This document shows, piece by piece, positions 38,451 to 46,931 of a stretch of DNA of 64,000 nucleotides. The notes below the pieces were generated by a model. The model saw nothing but the letters and a program-made list of their open reading frames with translations. It did no database searches and had not been told where the DNA came from. The DNA is from Marinobacter pelagius (GTDB taxonomy: Bacteria; Pseudomonadota; Gammaproteobacteria; Pseudomonadales; Oleiphilaceae), in the NCBI RefSeq assembly GCF_900114925.1, contig NZ_FOUR01000001.1, positions 865,369-929,368 of the forward strand, given 5' to 3'. Position numbers and translations under genes: made by a program. Each line of letters begins with the position of its first letter. The stretch's first letter is position 1.

Positions 38451-40033
38451 TCCCCGTTCAGGAAGCTGGAAACCGGCTGCCAGGCGAGAGCCTTGTGCCA
38501 CTGGTCCATCAGACGCCGGACCGAGCTGAGGGTATCCAGAATTTGTTCGCCATCGGTGGTGGCGATGTCGCGACGGACAATCATGGCCAGTAGCTCCGAT
38601 TTGAGCTGATGGTAGATCGTTTCAGCCTCATCCACGGTGACTGGCAGGGGCTCGTCTGCGGCGACCAGGGTTCTCAGCGTGTCGATGTACCGCTCCAGTG
38701 CGTCGGACAGTCGGGACATGCCTGGCTGGTCCTTGGCGACCTTGAGTTTGAGCAGTTCCTCCGCCAGATCTGTAGCCTCCATCAGGTACCGGCAGGTGCG
38801 GATGCTCAGGGTCAGGGCATCCACGGTGGAGGGATGCATCTTTTCCGCCCTGACTCTCGAGACATAATCCACGATAGCCGAGTTCAGGCTCCGGCAGGCG
38901 TCCGCCTTGGGCTGGATCTGCGCCGGCTTCAGGTCTTCCCGGTCCAGACAGACCCTGAGCAGCCCCCGGATCAACCCGATCAGGCGCTTCATCTCCTCAT
39001 CCACCGCGGCGACTGCCAGTTCCGGCGTGGCCACCAGGGTGTTGTCCAGGTGCCGCGGTTCCGCGTTGTCCTCTTCCTTGCTCCGGAACAGCCGTCCGAG
39101 AAAGCGTGCAAAGTGGGGCGTGAACGGCAGCATCAGCAGTGCCCCGAGGACATTGAACAGGGTATGGAACAGGGCCAGGGACACCGCGACGTTGGCGTCG
39201 AGCTCAAGCCATCGCGCCATCAGGGCCACGACCCAGAGCATGACGGGCAGGATGAGCAGGGCAATGACACCGGTCGCGGCGTTGAACAGGATGTGGCCTA
39301 TGGCCAGGCGCCGGGCATTGGCAGTGGCCTTGAGCGCGGACAGCGCGGCGGTGGAAGTGGACCCCAGGTTGGCGCCGATCACCGCGGCAGCGGCGCTGTT
39401 CAGCGGGATCAGTCCACCGGCGGCCGCAGTCAGGACAATGGCCAGGGCCGCACTGGAGGACTGGGTCAGTACCGTGGCCAGAAAACCGATCAGGATGAAC
39501 ATCGGCAATCCGTAACCCGTGTCGATCAGGGTCTGGCTGTCGATTCCCGCGGTCAGGGACTCCAACGATGTCTTCAGAATTGACAGCCCCAGGAAGAACA
39601 GGGCGAAGCCCGCCAGAGCCTGGCCCAGCGCCTCGCTACGGGTGTTGTTGGTGGCCAGCTTGAGCCCCATGCCGAGGGCCAGCAGAGGCAGTGCAAAGGC
39701 CTCGATATTGAAACCGAAGCCCACCAGGCTCACCAGCCAGGCGGTCATGGTGGTACCAATATTAGAGCCGAAAATGACCCCCAGGGACTGAGAGAGCCCG
39801 AGCAGACCGGCATTCACGAAGCCGATGGTGGCCACCGTGACCGCGCCGGAGGACTGCACGATACCGGTGATCAGAAAACCCGCCGCCAGGCCGCGGACGG
39901 GCGTCCGCGTCCAGCTTCCCAGCAAATGGCGGAGATGGCGCCCGGCGGCATTCTTCAACCCATCGGTCATCATCTCCATGGCCAGCAGAAACAGTGCCAG
40001 GCCACCGAGGATCTGGAAGATGGTCGCAGTCAT
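38420..40033 (-). CDS. Na+/phosphate cotransporter family protein with PhoU-like tail
   Basis: 537 residues. Two inverted repeats with QSSGA and QSSSA motifs, the NptA/YjbB hallmark, sit in about eight membrane helices (first 350 residues). The last 180 residues are soluble helical bundles of PhoU type. It imports or exports phosphate with sodium. ATGA overlap with the upstream tatD-like gene (four bases) couples them. Confidence 0.92.
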   Translation of the reverse strand: MTATIFQILGGLALFLLAMEMMTDGLKNAAGRHLRHLLGSWTRTPVRGLAAGFLITGIVQSSGAVTVATIGFVNAGLLGLSQSLGVIFGSNIGTTMTAWLVSLVGFGFNIEAFALPLLALGMGLKLATNNTRSEALGQALAGFALFFLGLSILKTSLESLTAGIDSQTLIDTGYGLPMFILIGFLATVLTQSSSAALAIVLTAAAGGLIPLNSAAAAVIGANLGSTSTAALSALKATANARRLAIGHILFNAATGVIALLILPVMLWVVALMARWLELDANVAVSLALFHTLFNVLGALLMLPFTPHFARFLGRLFRSKEEDNAEPRHLDNTLVATPELAVAAVDEEMKRLIGLIRGLLRVCLDREDLKPAQIQPKADACRSLNSAIVDYVSRVRAEKMHPSTVDALTLSIRTCRYLMEATDLAEELLKLKVAKDQPGMSRLSDALERYIDTLRTLVAADEPLPVTVDEAETIYHQLKSELLAMIVRRDIATTDGEQILDTLSSVRRLMDQWHKALAWQPVSSFLNGDQEAALSNPQ

Positions 40034-40839
40034 CGCTCGGGGAAGAAAGTCCTGAGGCTGTTGGCGTAGGTCTGCGCCAGCACCTGATCCAGCGGCAAGT
40101 CCTTGACCTCAGCGATCTTCTCGGCCACGAAGGGCAGATAGAAGGGCGCATTTTCCCGGCCCCGGTAGGGTACCGGCGTCAGGAAGGGGGCATCGGTTTC
40201 CAGCAGGATCTGTTCGATGGGCGCCATGCGTACGATATCGCGCACGTTCTCCGCCTTGTTGAAGGTGGTGATGCCGTTGAAGCCAAGGCACCAGCCCTGA
40301 TCCAGGGCATAGCGGGCCAGGCCCGGGCCCGAGGTGAAGCTGTGAATGACCCCGCGGCGTTTCAGGGTGGCCTCGAACTCCTGGAGGATGGTGATGGTGT
40401 CCTCGTCCGCTTCACGACTGTGGATCACCACCGGCCGGTCGGTGTCACAGGCAATCTGCAGCTGGCGGCGAAATACGTCCCGCTGTACCTGGCGGTCGGC
40501 GTTGTCGTAGAAATAATCCAGGCCGATCTCACCCACCGCCACGATTTTGTCGTCACCGGCATGGGCACGGATCTCTTGTTCCACCTCATCGGTGTAGGTT
40601 TCCGCCTCGTGGGGGTGGATGCCCTGGGTGCCGTAGACCCAGGGGGCAACCTGGCTCAGTTCCCGGACTTTGGCCAGGTTCTCCGGTGACACCGCGATGG
40701 TGATCACGCGTTCAATGTTCACCCGCTGGCTCTGCTCCAGGGTTTCCGCGAGGGGGCGGTCCTTGAGGTAATCCAGGTGACAGTGGGTTTCGATGATCGG
40801 GTGATCGAAAACCGGAATCTCGCGACGTTTCTTGCTCAT
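40030..40839 (-). CDS. TatD-family metal-dependent hydrolase
   Basis: 269 residues from ATG 40839; upstream codons to 40863 are not conserved. Metal ligands are in ETHCHLDYL, GEIGLDYFYDN, VIHSREADEDT, GVIHSFTSG and LLETDAPFLTP, all present. TatD proteins are magnesium-dependent DNases or related nucleases. It is cotranscribed with the Na/Pi symporter (ATGA overlap) and divergent from PPK2. Confidence 0.93.
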   Translation of the reverse strand: MSKKRREIPVFDHPIIETHCHLDYLKDRPLAETLEQSQRVNIERVITIAVSPENLAKVRELSQVAPWVYGTQGIHPHEAETYTDEVEQEIRAHAGDDKIVAVGEIGLDYFYDNADRQVQRDVFRRQLQIACDTDRPVVIHSREADEDTITILQEFEATLKRRGVIHSFTSGPGLARYALDQGWCLGFNGITTFNKAENVRDIVRMAPIEQILLETDAPFLTPVPYRGRENAPFYLPFVAEKIAEVKDLPLDQVLAQTYANSLRTFFPER

Positions 40840-40962
40840 TGCTTTGACTGAACTCCATCGCAACCTTTGGTCAGGCTGCTATTCTGGGAACTTGATCCCG
40901 CAAGTTTACCAGTTTGTGCGATTGTTAACCTGTTTCGGACTATGACTATGGGAAAGGATTTT

Positions 40963-41793
40963 ATGGATGTATCGCCGTTCGCCAGCTCCTGGTGTTTTGA
41001 TCCCGATCGGCCCCGGTTCCGGGACTACCCGACGCTGCTGGACGATGACGAGGAGGTTCCTGCCCTGGAGGCCAGTCTGGAGGAGATCGGCGAATACCAG
41101 CGCCGGCTCTGGGCCAATCGCAAGCGCGCACTGCTGGTGGTGGTTCACGGCCCCGATACCAGCGGCAAGGACAGCCTGATCCGTACCCTGGCCACCTACG
41201 CCGACCCGGCCGGATTCCATGCCTGGTCGTTCAGCCGGCCGCAAGGGGCGGAAGTCCGCCATGATTTTCTCTGGCGGGTCACCCCCTACCTGCCAGGCCT
41301 GGGCGAAATGGTCGCCTTCAACCGGAGTCATCACGAAGCGGTCATTGCCGAGCGGGTCTGGCCGGTGCGTGCCCCGGACAGCTACAACTGGAACAACAGG
41401 TACCAGTCCATCCGTAATTTCGAGCGCCACCTGGTGCAGGAGGGCACGACGATCCTGAAAGTCTGGCAAAACCTGTCCGAAGACGAGCACCGCCGGCGCC
41501 TGCTCAAACGCCTGGACAAGCCCCGCAAGCGTTGGAAATTCGATAAATCCGATATTGATGGCTGGGCCAGACGGGCGGAGTATGAGGCCTTTGCCGAGCA
41601 GGCGATGGCGGCAACCCATACTCCGGAAGCACCCTGGTTTGTCGTTCCCGGTGACAGAAAACCCCAGGCCCGGGCGATTGTGGCTGCGATGTTGGCAGAA
41701 CAGCTCAGGCAACTGGCCCCGGACTATCCGGCGGAAGATGAAGCGGTACTCAGGGAATATCGGCAACTGTTGGCCAGGAACGGGGTCAGCTGA
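40963..41793 (+). CDS. ppk2: Polyphosphate kinase 2 family protein (class III-like)
   Basis: 276 residues from ATG 40963, which has AAGGA at 40954-40958; the frame is open earlier without ribosome site. Walker A is GPDTSGKDS. The second phosphate site FNRSHHEAVIAERVWP resembles class III (FDRSHYEDVL) more than class I (FNRSWYNR). It transfers phosphate from polyphosphate to nucleotides, regenerating ADP or ATP. The divergent tatD-nptA genes also deal with phosphate or nucleic acid, an attractive but unproven grouping. Confidence 0.9.
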   Translation: MDVSPFASSWCFDPDRPRFRDYPTLLDDDEEVPALEASLEEIGEYQRRLWANRKRALLVVVHGPDTSGKDSLIRTLATYADPAGFHAWSFSRPQGAEVRHDFLWRVTPYLPGLGEMVAFNRSHHEAVIAERVWPVRAPDSYNWNNRYQSIRNFERHLVQEGTTILKVWQNLSEDEHRRRLLKRLDKPRKRWKFDKSDIDGWARRAEYEAFAEQAMAATHTPEAPWFVVPGDRKPQARAIVAAMLAEQLRQLAPDYPAEDEAVLREYRQLLARNGVS

Positions 41794-41816
41794 AATTAAC
41801 GGACTCGGAGGCGTGC

Positions 41817-43088
41817 ATGCACATTGTAGTAGTCGGTGGTGGTGTGGTCGGAGTGACCACAGCCTGGGAACTGAACCGTCGGGGGCATCAGGTAACGGTT
41901 ATCGAGCGCCACGACGTTGCCGGTAACGAGACCAGCAAGGGCAACGCTGCCCAGCGCTCCTACGGGGTGGTTTACCCGTGGGCGGACCCCTCGATGGTGT
42001 TCAAGGCATTGCCATGGCTGTTCAAACAGGACGGTCCTTTGAAGCTGCGGATGCCGCCATCGGTGGAAGCGGTGAAGTTCATGTTTGCCACCCTCCGGTA
42101 CGCCTGGTCTCCGGGGCTGTTCGGTCTTAACCGGCGGGCCATGCTGCGTCTGGGTATTCACAGCCGGGAGCGCTTCCTGAAGCTGGAGCAAGAGCTGGAC
42201 CTCGAGTTCGATGGTGACCACAAGGGGCTGCTCCATCTGGCCAGCACACCGGAGGCGTTGGAGGGGTATCGCGACGTGCATAACCTGCTGACCGAGCTTG
42301 GTATCCCCTCGAGGCTGTTGAGCCCGGAACAGGTACGGGAAGTGGAGCCGGGTATGGTCGGCGGCGGCCCGCTGTACGGGGCCCTAAGCTACGATACCGA
42401 CGGCACCGGCGACTGCCACCTGTTTTCCCGGGCCCTGGCGAATGCCTGCGAGGAGAAGGGGGTGGAATTCCGCTACAACGTTGAGGTGGATAACCTGATC
42501 GCCGGTGAACACCGGGTGGATGCGGTGGCTCTGCGCAACGCCGATGGCGAGCGGGAGATTCTCAAGGCGGACGCCTTTGTGATCAGTGCCGGTTGCTGGT
42601 CACCCACGCTCGTGCGCCCCATCGGGCTGGATCTGCCCATCTACCCGATCAAGGGCTACAGCATTACCGTGCCCCTTAAAAATCAAGAACATGCGCCTTT
42701 CAGCACCATCCACGACGACAACTACAAGGTGGTCTCCACCCGGCTGGGCGATCGGCTGCGGGCTACCGGTTTTGTGGAGCTGGCGGACTTCAACCGGGAC
42801 ATTCCGGAAGCCCGTATTGCCACCATTCGCAAATCGGTGGAATCCCGCTATCCCGGTTGTGCCGACCTGGACGCGGCAGAAACCTGGACCGGTTTCCGGC
42901 CCATGACCCCCGATGGGCCGGCCATCATCGGCCAGGGCCCGAGGGAGAACCTGTACCTGAACACCGGCCACGGTACCTTCGGCTGGACCCTGTCCGCCGG
43001 CAGTGCCGATGTCATCGCCCGGGTCATCGACGGTGAAACCTCGCCGGTAAACCTGGATGCGTTTCGCCCCGGACGCTTTCAGGAATAG
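41817..43088 (+). CDS. dadA: D-amino acid dehydrogenase (DadA-like FAD oxidoreductase)
   Basis: 423-residue FAD-dependent amine dehydrogenase. The dinucleotide fold is VVVGGGVVGVTTAWELNRRGH, with GNETSKGNAAQ and the C-terminal GHGTFGWTLSAGSA typical of DadA. It deaminates D-amino acids to keto acids, passing electrons to quinone. No alanine racemase (dadX) follows. It is 23 bases after ppk2, likely the same transcript by position only. Confidence 0.9.
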   Translation: MHIVVVGGGVVGVTTAWELNRRGHQVTVIERHDVAGNETSKGNAAQRSYGVVYPWADPSMVFKALPWLFKQDGPLKLRMPPSVEAVKFMFATLRYAWSPGLFGLNRRAMLRLGIHSRERFLKLEQELDLEFDGDHKGLLHLASTPEALEGYRDVHNLLTELGIPSRLLSPEQVREVEPGMVGGGPLYGALSYDTDGTGDCHLFSRALANACEEKGVEFRYNVEVDNLIAGEHRVDAVALRNADGEREILKADAFVISAGCWSPTLVRPIGLDLPIYPIKGYSITVPLKNQEHAPFSTIHDDNYKVVSTRLGDRLRATGFVELADFNRDIPEARIATIRKSVESRYPGCADLDAAETWTGFRPMTPDGPAIIGQGPRENLYLNTGHGTFGWTLSAGSADVIARVIDGETSPVNLDAFRPGRFQE

Positions 43089-43090
43089 GG

Positions 43091-43786
43091 TTATTTCTTC
43101 CTGAGGGTTCGTTCGATGTTGCCGCACAGGGTGTGAGCGAACCCGATGTCCCGCTCCGACAGCAGTGGCAGGCGTTCGAACATCCATTGCGACAGCTTGC
43201 CCTCCGGGGGCGTGTCAACGTCGGGCAACAGCTGCTCGAGCCGTTCCCGCAGGGCCCCCAGGCCGGCCTCAGCCGGTGCAAGCTTGTCGCCTTCCGCCTC
43301 ACTGTTAACGGACAGCCCCGACATCTCCCAGGCATAGAGCATCACCGACTGGGCCAGGTTCAGGGACGGGTAGGCCACTTTCATCGGAATGCCGGTGACT
43401 AGGTCGCACAGGGCCATTTCCTCGTTGGCCAAACCCCGGTCCTCGCGTCCGAAAACCAGGGCGGCGGTGGCCACGGAAGCGCCCTTGTCAGTCAGCACCG
43501 TGCGCAATCGGTCCGGGGTGTGCCAGTCCTGGCGGTTGTGGCGGGGCTTGGCTGAGGTGCCCATCAGCAGGTCTACGGAGTTTCGTACCGCCGCCAGATC
43601 AGGGAAAATGCGCGCGTTATCGAGAACATGATCGCTGCCGTGGGCCAGCCAGTGGGCTTCCGGGCGGGTGTGCAGGTCTGAATTCACCAGCCACAGTTCG
43701 CCGAACCCCATGGTACACAGGGCACGGGCTGCCGCTCCGACGTTTTCAGGAACCTTGGGTTCGACAAGTACAAAGGCCAGTTGCAT
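43091..43786 (-). CDS. LasT/TrmJ-like SPOUT RNA methyltransferase
   Basis: 231 residues from ATG 43786, with GGAGGAAACGTC before it. The SPOUT knot has FVLVEPKVPENVGAAARAL, VFGREDRGL and PSLNLAQSVMLY. The HGSDHVLDN stretch is closer to E. coli LasT (a TrmJ paralog) than TrmJ itself. Probably a 2'-O-methyltransferase acting on tRNA or rRNA. Its start codon shares a CATG with the divergent methyltransferase gene. Only two bases separate its stop from the convergent dadA stop. Confidence 0.85.
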   Translation of the reverse strand: MQLAFVLVEPKVPENVGAAARALCTMGFGELWLVNSDLHTRPEAHWLAHGSDHVLDNARIFPDLAAVRNSVDLLMGTSAKPRHNRQDWHTPDRLRTVLTDKGASVATAALVFGREDRGLANEEMALCDLVTGIPMKVAYPSLNLAQSVMLYAWEMSGLSVNSEAEGDKLAPAEAGLGALRERLEQLLPDVDTPPEGKLSQWMFERLPLLSERDIGFAHTLCGNIERTLRKK

Positions 43787-45059
43787 GACGTTTCCTCCGG
43801 CCGCGAGTTTACACGAGCCGACCACATCTTTTTATAGCCGCTGGCAAGCTTTGAATGACTGGCTCGCCGGCCACGCAGGATTCTGGCGGCCGGCACCATT
43901 CATGGAGCCGGCTCCGGCCTGGGCGCAGGCGTGCCCGGAACTGTCGTCCTGGCTTGAAGCCCTCACTGATGAGGACTGCGACTATTACGAACAGCATCTG
44001 AGCGAGTTTGCAGGACAGATCAGTGGCTGGCTTCCCGGCCTGGTCGATTACGAGCAGCGGGTAGCGGTGCCGGATCTCTCTCCCTCCCCGGCGACCCCGG
44101 TGGAGACAACCCTGCCGGAGGTGGCTGCCACCGACATGCCCGGTCGTAAGCGGCTCCAGGCCGGAGCCTTCGCCGCCTCGGTGATCCCGTTGAACCGACC
44201 GGTGCTGGACTGGTGCTGCGGCAAGGGCCACCTGTCCCGGACCCTGGCACGGCAATGCCCGGAACCGGTGCAGGGATTTGAATGGGACCCGGCGTTGGTG
44301 GATGACGGCAACCGGTTGGCCCGCCACTTTGCCGATGCCGTGACCGTGCATTGCCAGGACGTGATGGCGGATGACGTGCGCTGGCCGGCCGGCAGTCACG
44401 GCGTGGCCCTGCATGCCTGTGGTGACCTGCATCGCCAGCTGATCCGCCGGGGTAGCGTCGCCGGTGCACCGCGCCTGAGTTTTTCGCCCTGTTGCTACCA
44501 CCTGACCGCCCACTCTGAATATAACCCCCTCTCCGGGCAGGCGAAGCAACACCCGCACGTACTCAGGTTGACCCGGAATGATCTCCGGCTGGCGGTCCAG
44601 GAGACCGTGACCGCCCCTGCCAGAGTGCGGGCGCAGACCGCGCTGGTCAGCCAGTGGCGACTGGGTTTTGACGCGCTGCAAAGGCATTTGCGCGGCTCAG
44701 ACCAATACCTTCCGGTGCCCTCCCATCCGCCCCGGTTGGTGAATGAGGGGTTTGCAGCTTTCTGTCGATGGGCGGCACGGAAAAAGCAGCTGGAACTGCC
44801 GGATCGGGTGGACTGGGACCATTGGCTGGATGCAGGCCGGCAGCGGTTCAGACAGGTTCGCCGCCATGAACTGATGCGCCACCTGTTCCGTCGGCCCCTG
44901 GAACTCTGGCTGGTTCTGGACTATGCAGTGGCTCTGGAAGAACAGGGGTACCGGGTGCGCCTGGGAACCTTCTGTGACCGCGCCCTGACTCCGCGAAACC
45001 TGCTGCTGGATGCGGTCAGGGTTTGCGATACTCCACCCGCTCCACGCAGCCATCCCTGA
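43785..45059 (+). CDS. Methyltransferase, Methyltransf_32 (GSTCD-like) family
   Basis: 424 residues from ATG 43785 with AAAGG eight bases upstream, inside the divergent gene. The SAM-binding motif is LDWCCGKGHLSRTLARQ and the downstream SPCCYHL block is typical of Methyltransf_32. The N-terminal 140 residues have no recognised domain. Substrate unknown; RNA is plausible since the divergent neighbour is an RNA methyltransferase. The 3' end overlaps the convergent DUF4124 gene by 44 bases. A downstream start is possible but would cut recognisable N-terminal sequence. Confidence 0.8.
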   Translation: MTFPPAASLHEPTTSFYSRWQALNDWLAGHAGFWRPAPFMEPAPAWAQACPELSSWLEALTDEDCDYYEQHLSEFAGQISGWLPGLVDYEQRVAVPDLSPSPATPVETTLPEVAATDMPGRKRLQAGAFAASVIPLNRPVLDWCCGKGHLSRTLARQCPEPVQGFEWDPALVDDGNRLARHFADAVTVHCQDVMADDVRWPAGSHGVALHACGDLHRQLIRRGSVAGAPRLSFSPCCYHLTAHSEYNPLSGQAKQHPHVLRLTRNDLRLAVQETVTAPARVRAQTALVSQWRLGFDALQRHLRGSDQYLPVPSHPPRLVNEGFAAFCRWAARKKQLELPDRVDWDHWLDAGRQRFRQVRRHELMRHLFRRPLELWLVLDYAVALEEQGYRVRLGTFCDRALTPRNLLLDAVRVCDTPPAPRSHP

Positions 45060-45495
45060 AGTACACATAGGTCAGTTCATAAAGCGCGCCGTAGTAACGG
45101 GTCTGGTAGATCCAGACTTCCCGGGGGTTGGTGTGCACTTCCGGGGGGTTGCCAAAAGCCCGCCGGACGTGCTCCCGGGTCATGCCCCGGACTACCTGTT
45201 CCCGCACCAGGTACCGCCGTAAATCCGTGGAATTGATGAATCGGCAGGTGGAGGCCTCTACCGGCTCTTTGGTTTTTCTGTCCTCGCGCCCGGAATCCTT
45301 GCTGGCCGGTTCGGGCAGGTTCTGGTTGAAACTGCCGCCAATCCGGTTGTCCTGGATCTCGATGGCCCGGGCATCAGTACCGCAGGGCTGATCCGAGAAG
45401 GTCACCGAGCCGTTGCTTTCGCAGCGATAGACCTCGGCCAGGGCGCTGCCGGAAAAGGCCATCAACAGGATTGTCATTACCAGTCCGCGATTCAT
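45016..45495 (-). CDS. DUF4124 periplasmic protein with BamE-like tail
   Basis: 159 residues. Signal peptide MNRGLVMTILLMAFSGSALA, then the DUF4124 core VYRCESNGSVTFSDQPCG. The C-terminal half (VVRGMTREHVRRAFGNPPEV, WIYQT) resembles the SmpA/OmlA (BamE) fold. Secreted, function unknown. It lies downstream of the OmpA gene, but the terminator 45535-45556 separates them. Its 3' end is antisense to the methyltransferase gene end. Confidence 0.88.
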   Translation of the reverse strand: MNRGLVMTILLMAFSGSALAEVYRCESNGSVTFSDQPCGTDARAIEIQDNRIGGSFNQNLPEPASKDSGREDRKTKEPVEASTCRFINSTDLRRYLVREQVVRGMTREHVRRAFGNPPEVHTNPREVWIYQTRYYGALYELTYVYFRDGCVERVEYRKP

Positions 45496-45534
45496 CTTGT
45501 TATCGCCATTGATGATTTTGTTGATACCAAAAAG

Positions 45535-45556
45535 AAAGGCGCCCGCAGGCGCCTTT
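45535..45556 (-). terminator. Factor-independent terminator of the OmpA-family gene
   Basis: Read on the minus strand: 9-bp stem AAAGGCGCC (45535-45543 with 45548-45556), 4-nt loop, then a CTTTTTGG tract. It lies 19 bases after the porin stop. Confidence 0.9.
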
Positions 45557-45575
45557 CCTTCGTTCCGGTCCCGTG

Positions 45576-46772
45576 TTAGCGGCGAACCTGGATACGGGCC
45601 TCGACCCGACGGTTCTCCGCACGGCCTTCGGCGGTATCGTTGGAGGCAATGGGTGCCTCCTCACCGTAACCGATCGCGTTCACGCGCTCCGGATCCACGC
45701 CCAGCGGGCCTGTCAGGCGCTCGGCAACGGCTTCGGCACGACGCTGTGACAGGAACTGGTTATAGTCGGCTTCACCCATGCTGTCGGTGTGACCGGCAAT
45801 CTCGACGATGGTTTCCGGGTTCTCGTTCAGGAAGTCGGCGACCCGGCGGATTTCATCGTCATAGGTGTCACCGATAACAGAGCTGTTGGTCGGGAACTTC
45901 ACCTCGATCTCGAAGGTTTCGATGGTCTCGGTGACACCCTCGCAACCGGTGGCGTCCACCTCCGCGCCAGCAGTGGTGTTCGGGCACTGGTCCTTGCTGT
46001 TCACGACGCCATCGTTGTCGCTGTCCAGCTCACAGCCGCGGGCGTCCACGTCCGCACCTTCCGGAGTGTTGGGGCAGGCATCCCGGGCATCGGCAACACC
46101 ATCCATATCGGCATCCGGCTCACAGCCGGTGCTGTCCACTGCTGCACCTGCCGGGGTGCCGGGGCACTGGTCACGAGTATCGGGGACGCCGTCGTTGTCG
46201 CTGTCCGCCGGCGCGGCTTCACCGACGGTGCGGTGGAACGCAAAACTGATACCGAGGGAAACCATGGTATCGAAGGTGCTCTCGTCGATACCGTGGAACT
46301 CGCGCAGGTCACCGCGCAGGGAAATGCTGTCACTGACGTTATAGCGCACACCAGCGCCGACATTCACTCGGGATTCGTCATGATTGGTGCCTGCAGTCCG
46401 AACAGTGGCGGGGCCATCACCGAAGTCGGCATGGCCGGCACCGAATGCCAGGTACGGGTTCCAGGCTTCATCCTGGCCGGCGAAGTAGTAGAGCCCGTCG
46501 AGGCGCAGTTCGTCGAAATCAGAAGATCCGGGAGCATCCTTGCGGTCCGCGTCGGCGCGGGAATAGACCGCTTCCACCGCCCAGTGCGGGGTAAAGCGAT
46601 ATTCCACGCCCAGGCCGAAGGTGCCGGTCTCGCTCAGGTCCCGCTTGTCATCGAAATACTGGAAGCCCGCGAACGGGTTGAGATAGATGGTTTCCTGGCG
46701 TTCCTCGGCCAGGGCGGGGGTGGCCAGACAGGCTGTCAGGGCGGCTAAAGCTATCGGACGCATGATGTTCAT
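45576..46772 (-). CDS. OmpA-family porin with TSP3 calcium-binding linker
   Basis: 398 residues. Signal peptide (about 1-22), beta-barrel (to about 190), then three thrombospondin type-3 repeats of the DSDNDGVPDTRDQCP form, which bind calcium, and a peptidoglycan-binding OmpA domain (IVEIAGHTDSMGEADYNQFL, GRAENRRVEARI). It anchors the outer membrane to the wall and may act as a slow porin, as OprF does. AGGAGG lies six bases before the ATG. The own terminator suggests a high-level single-gene transcript. Confidence 0.93.
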   Translation of the reverse strand: MNIMRPIALAALTACLATPALAEERQETIYLNPFAGFQYFDDKRDLSETGTFGLGVEYRFTPHWAVEAVYSRADADRKDAPGSSDFDELRLDGLYYFAGQDEAWNPYLAFGAGHADFGDGPATVRTAGTNHDESRVNVGAGVRYNVSDSISLRGDLREFHGIDESTFDTMVSLGISFAFHRTVGEAAPADSDNDGVPDTRDQCPGTPAGAAVDSTGCEPDADMDGVADARDACPNTPEGADVDARGCELDSDNDGVVNSKDQCPNTTAGAEVDATGCEGVTETIETFEIEVKFPTNSSVIGDTYDDEIRRVADFLNENPETIVEIAGHTDSMGEADYNQFLSQRRAEAVAERLTGPLGVDPERVNAIGYGEEAPIASNDTAEGRAENRRVEARIQVRR

Positions 46773-46931
46773 GCTGAACCTCCTGTTCGGTTGTCGTTCT
46801 TGCTACTGCTTTTGTGCAGAAAATTAGGGTGTTACCTGAAAACTAGGCCAGTAGGCCAAAAAAGACAAAAAATTGAAATGTTTTGTTACGTTCGGAATTG
46901 TACGGACTTACGGCGCGGGCCAGGCGGTGGA

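Noticed and set aside
41779..41790. GGGGTCAGC near the ppk2 stop as a ninth palindrome
   Set aside because: Only one half is present, with no pairing arm, and it is inside coding sequence.
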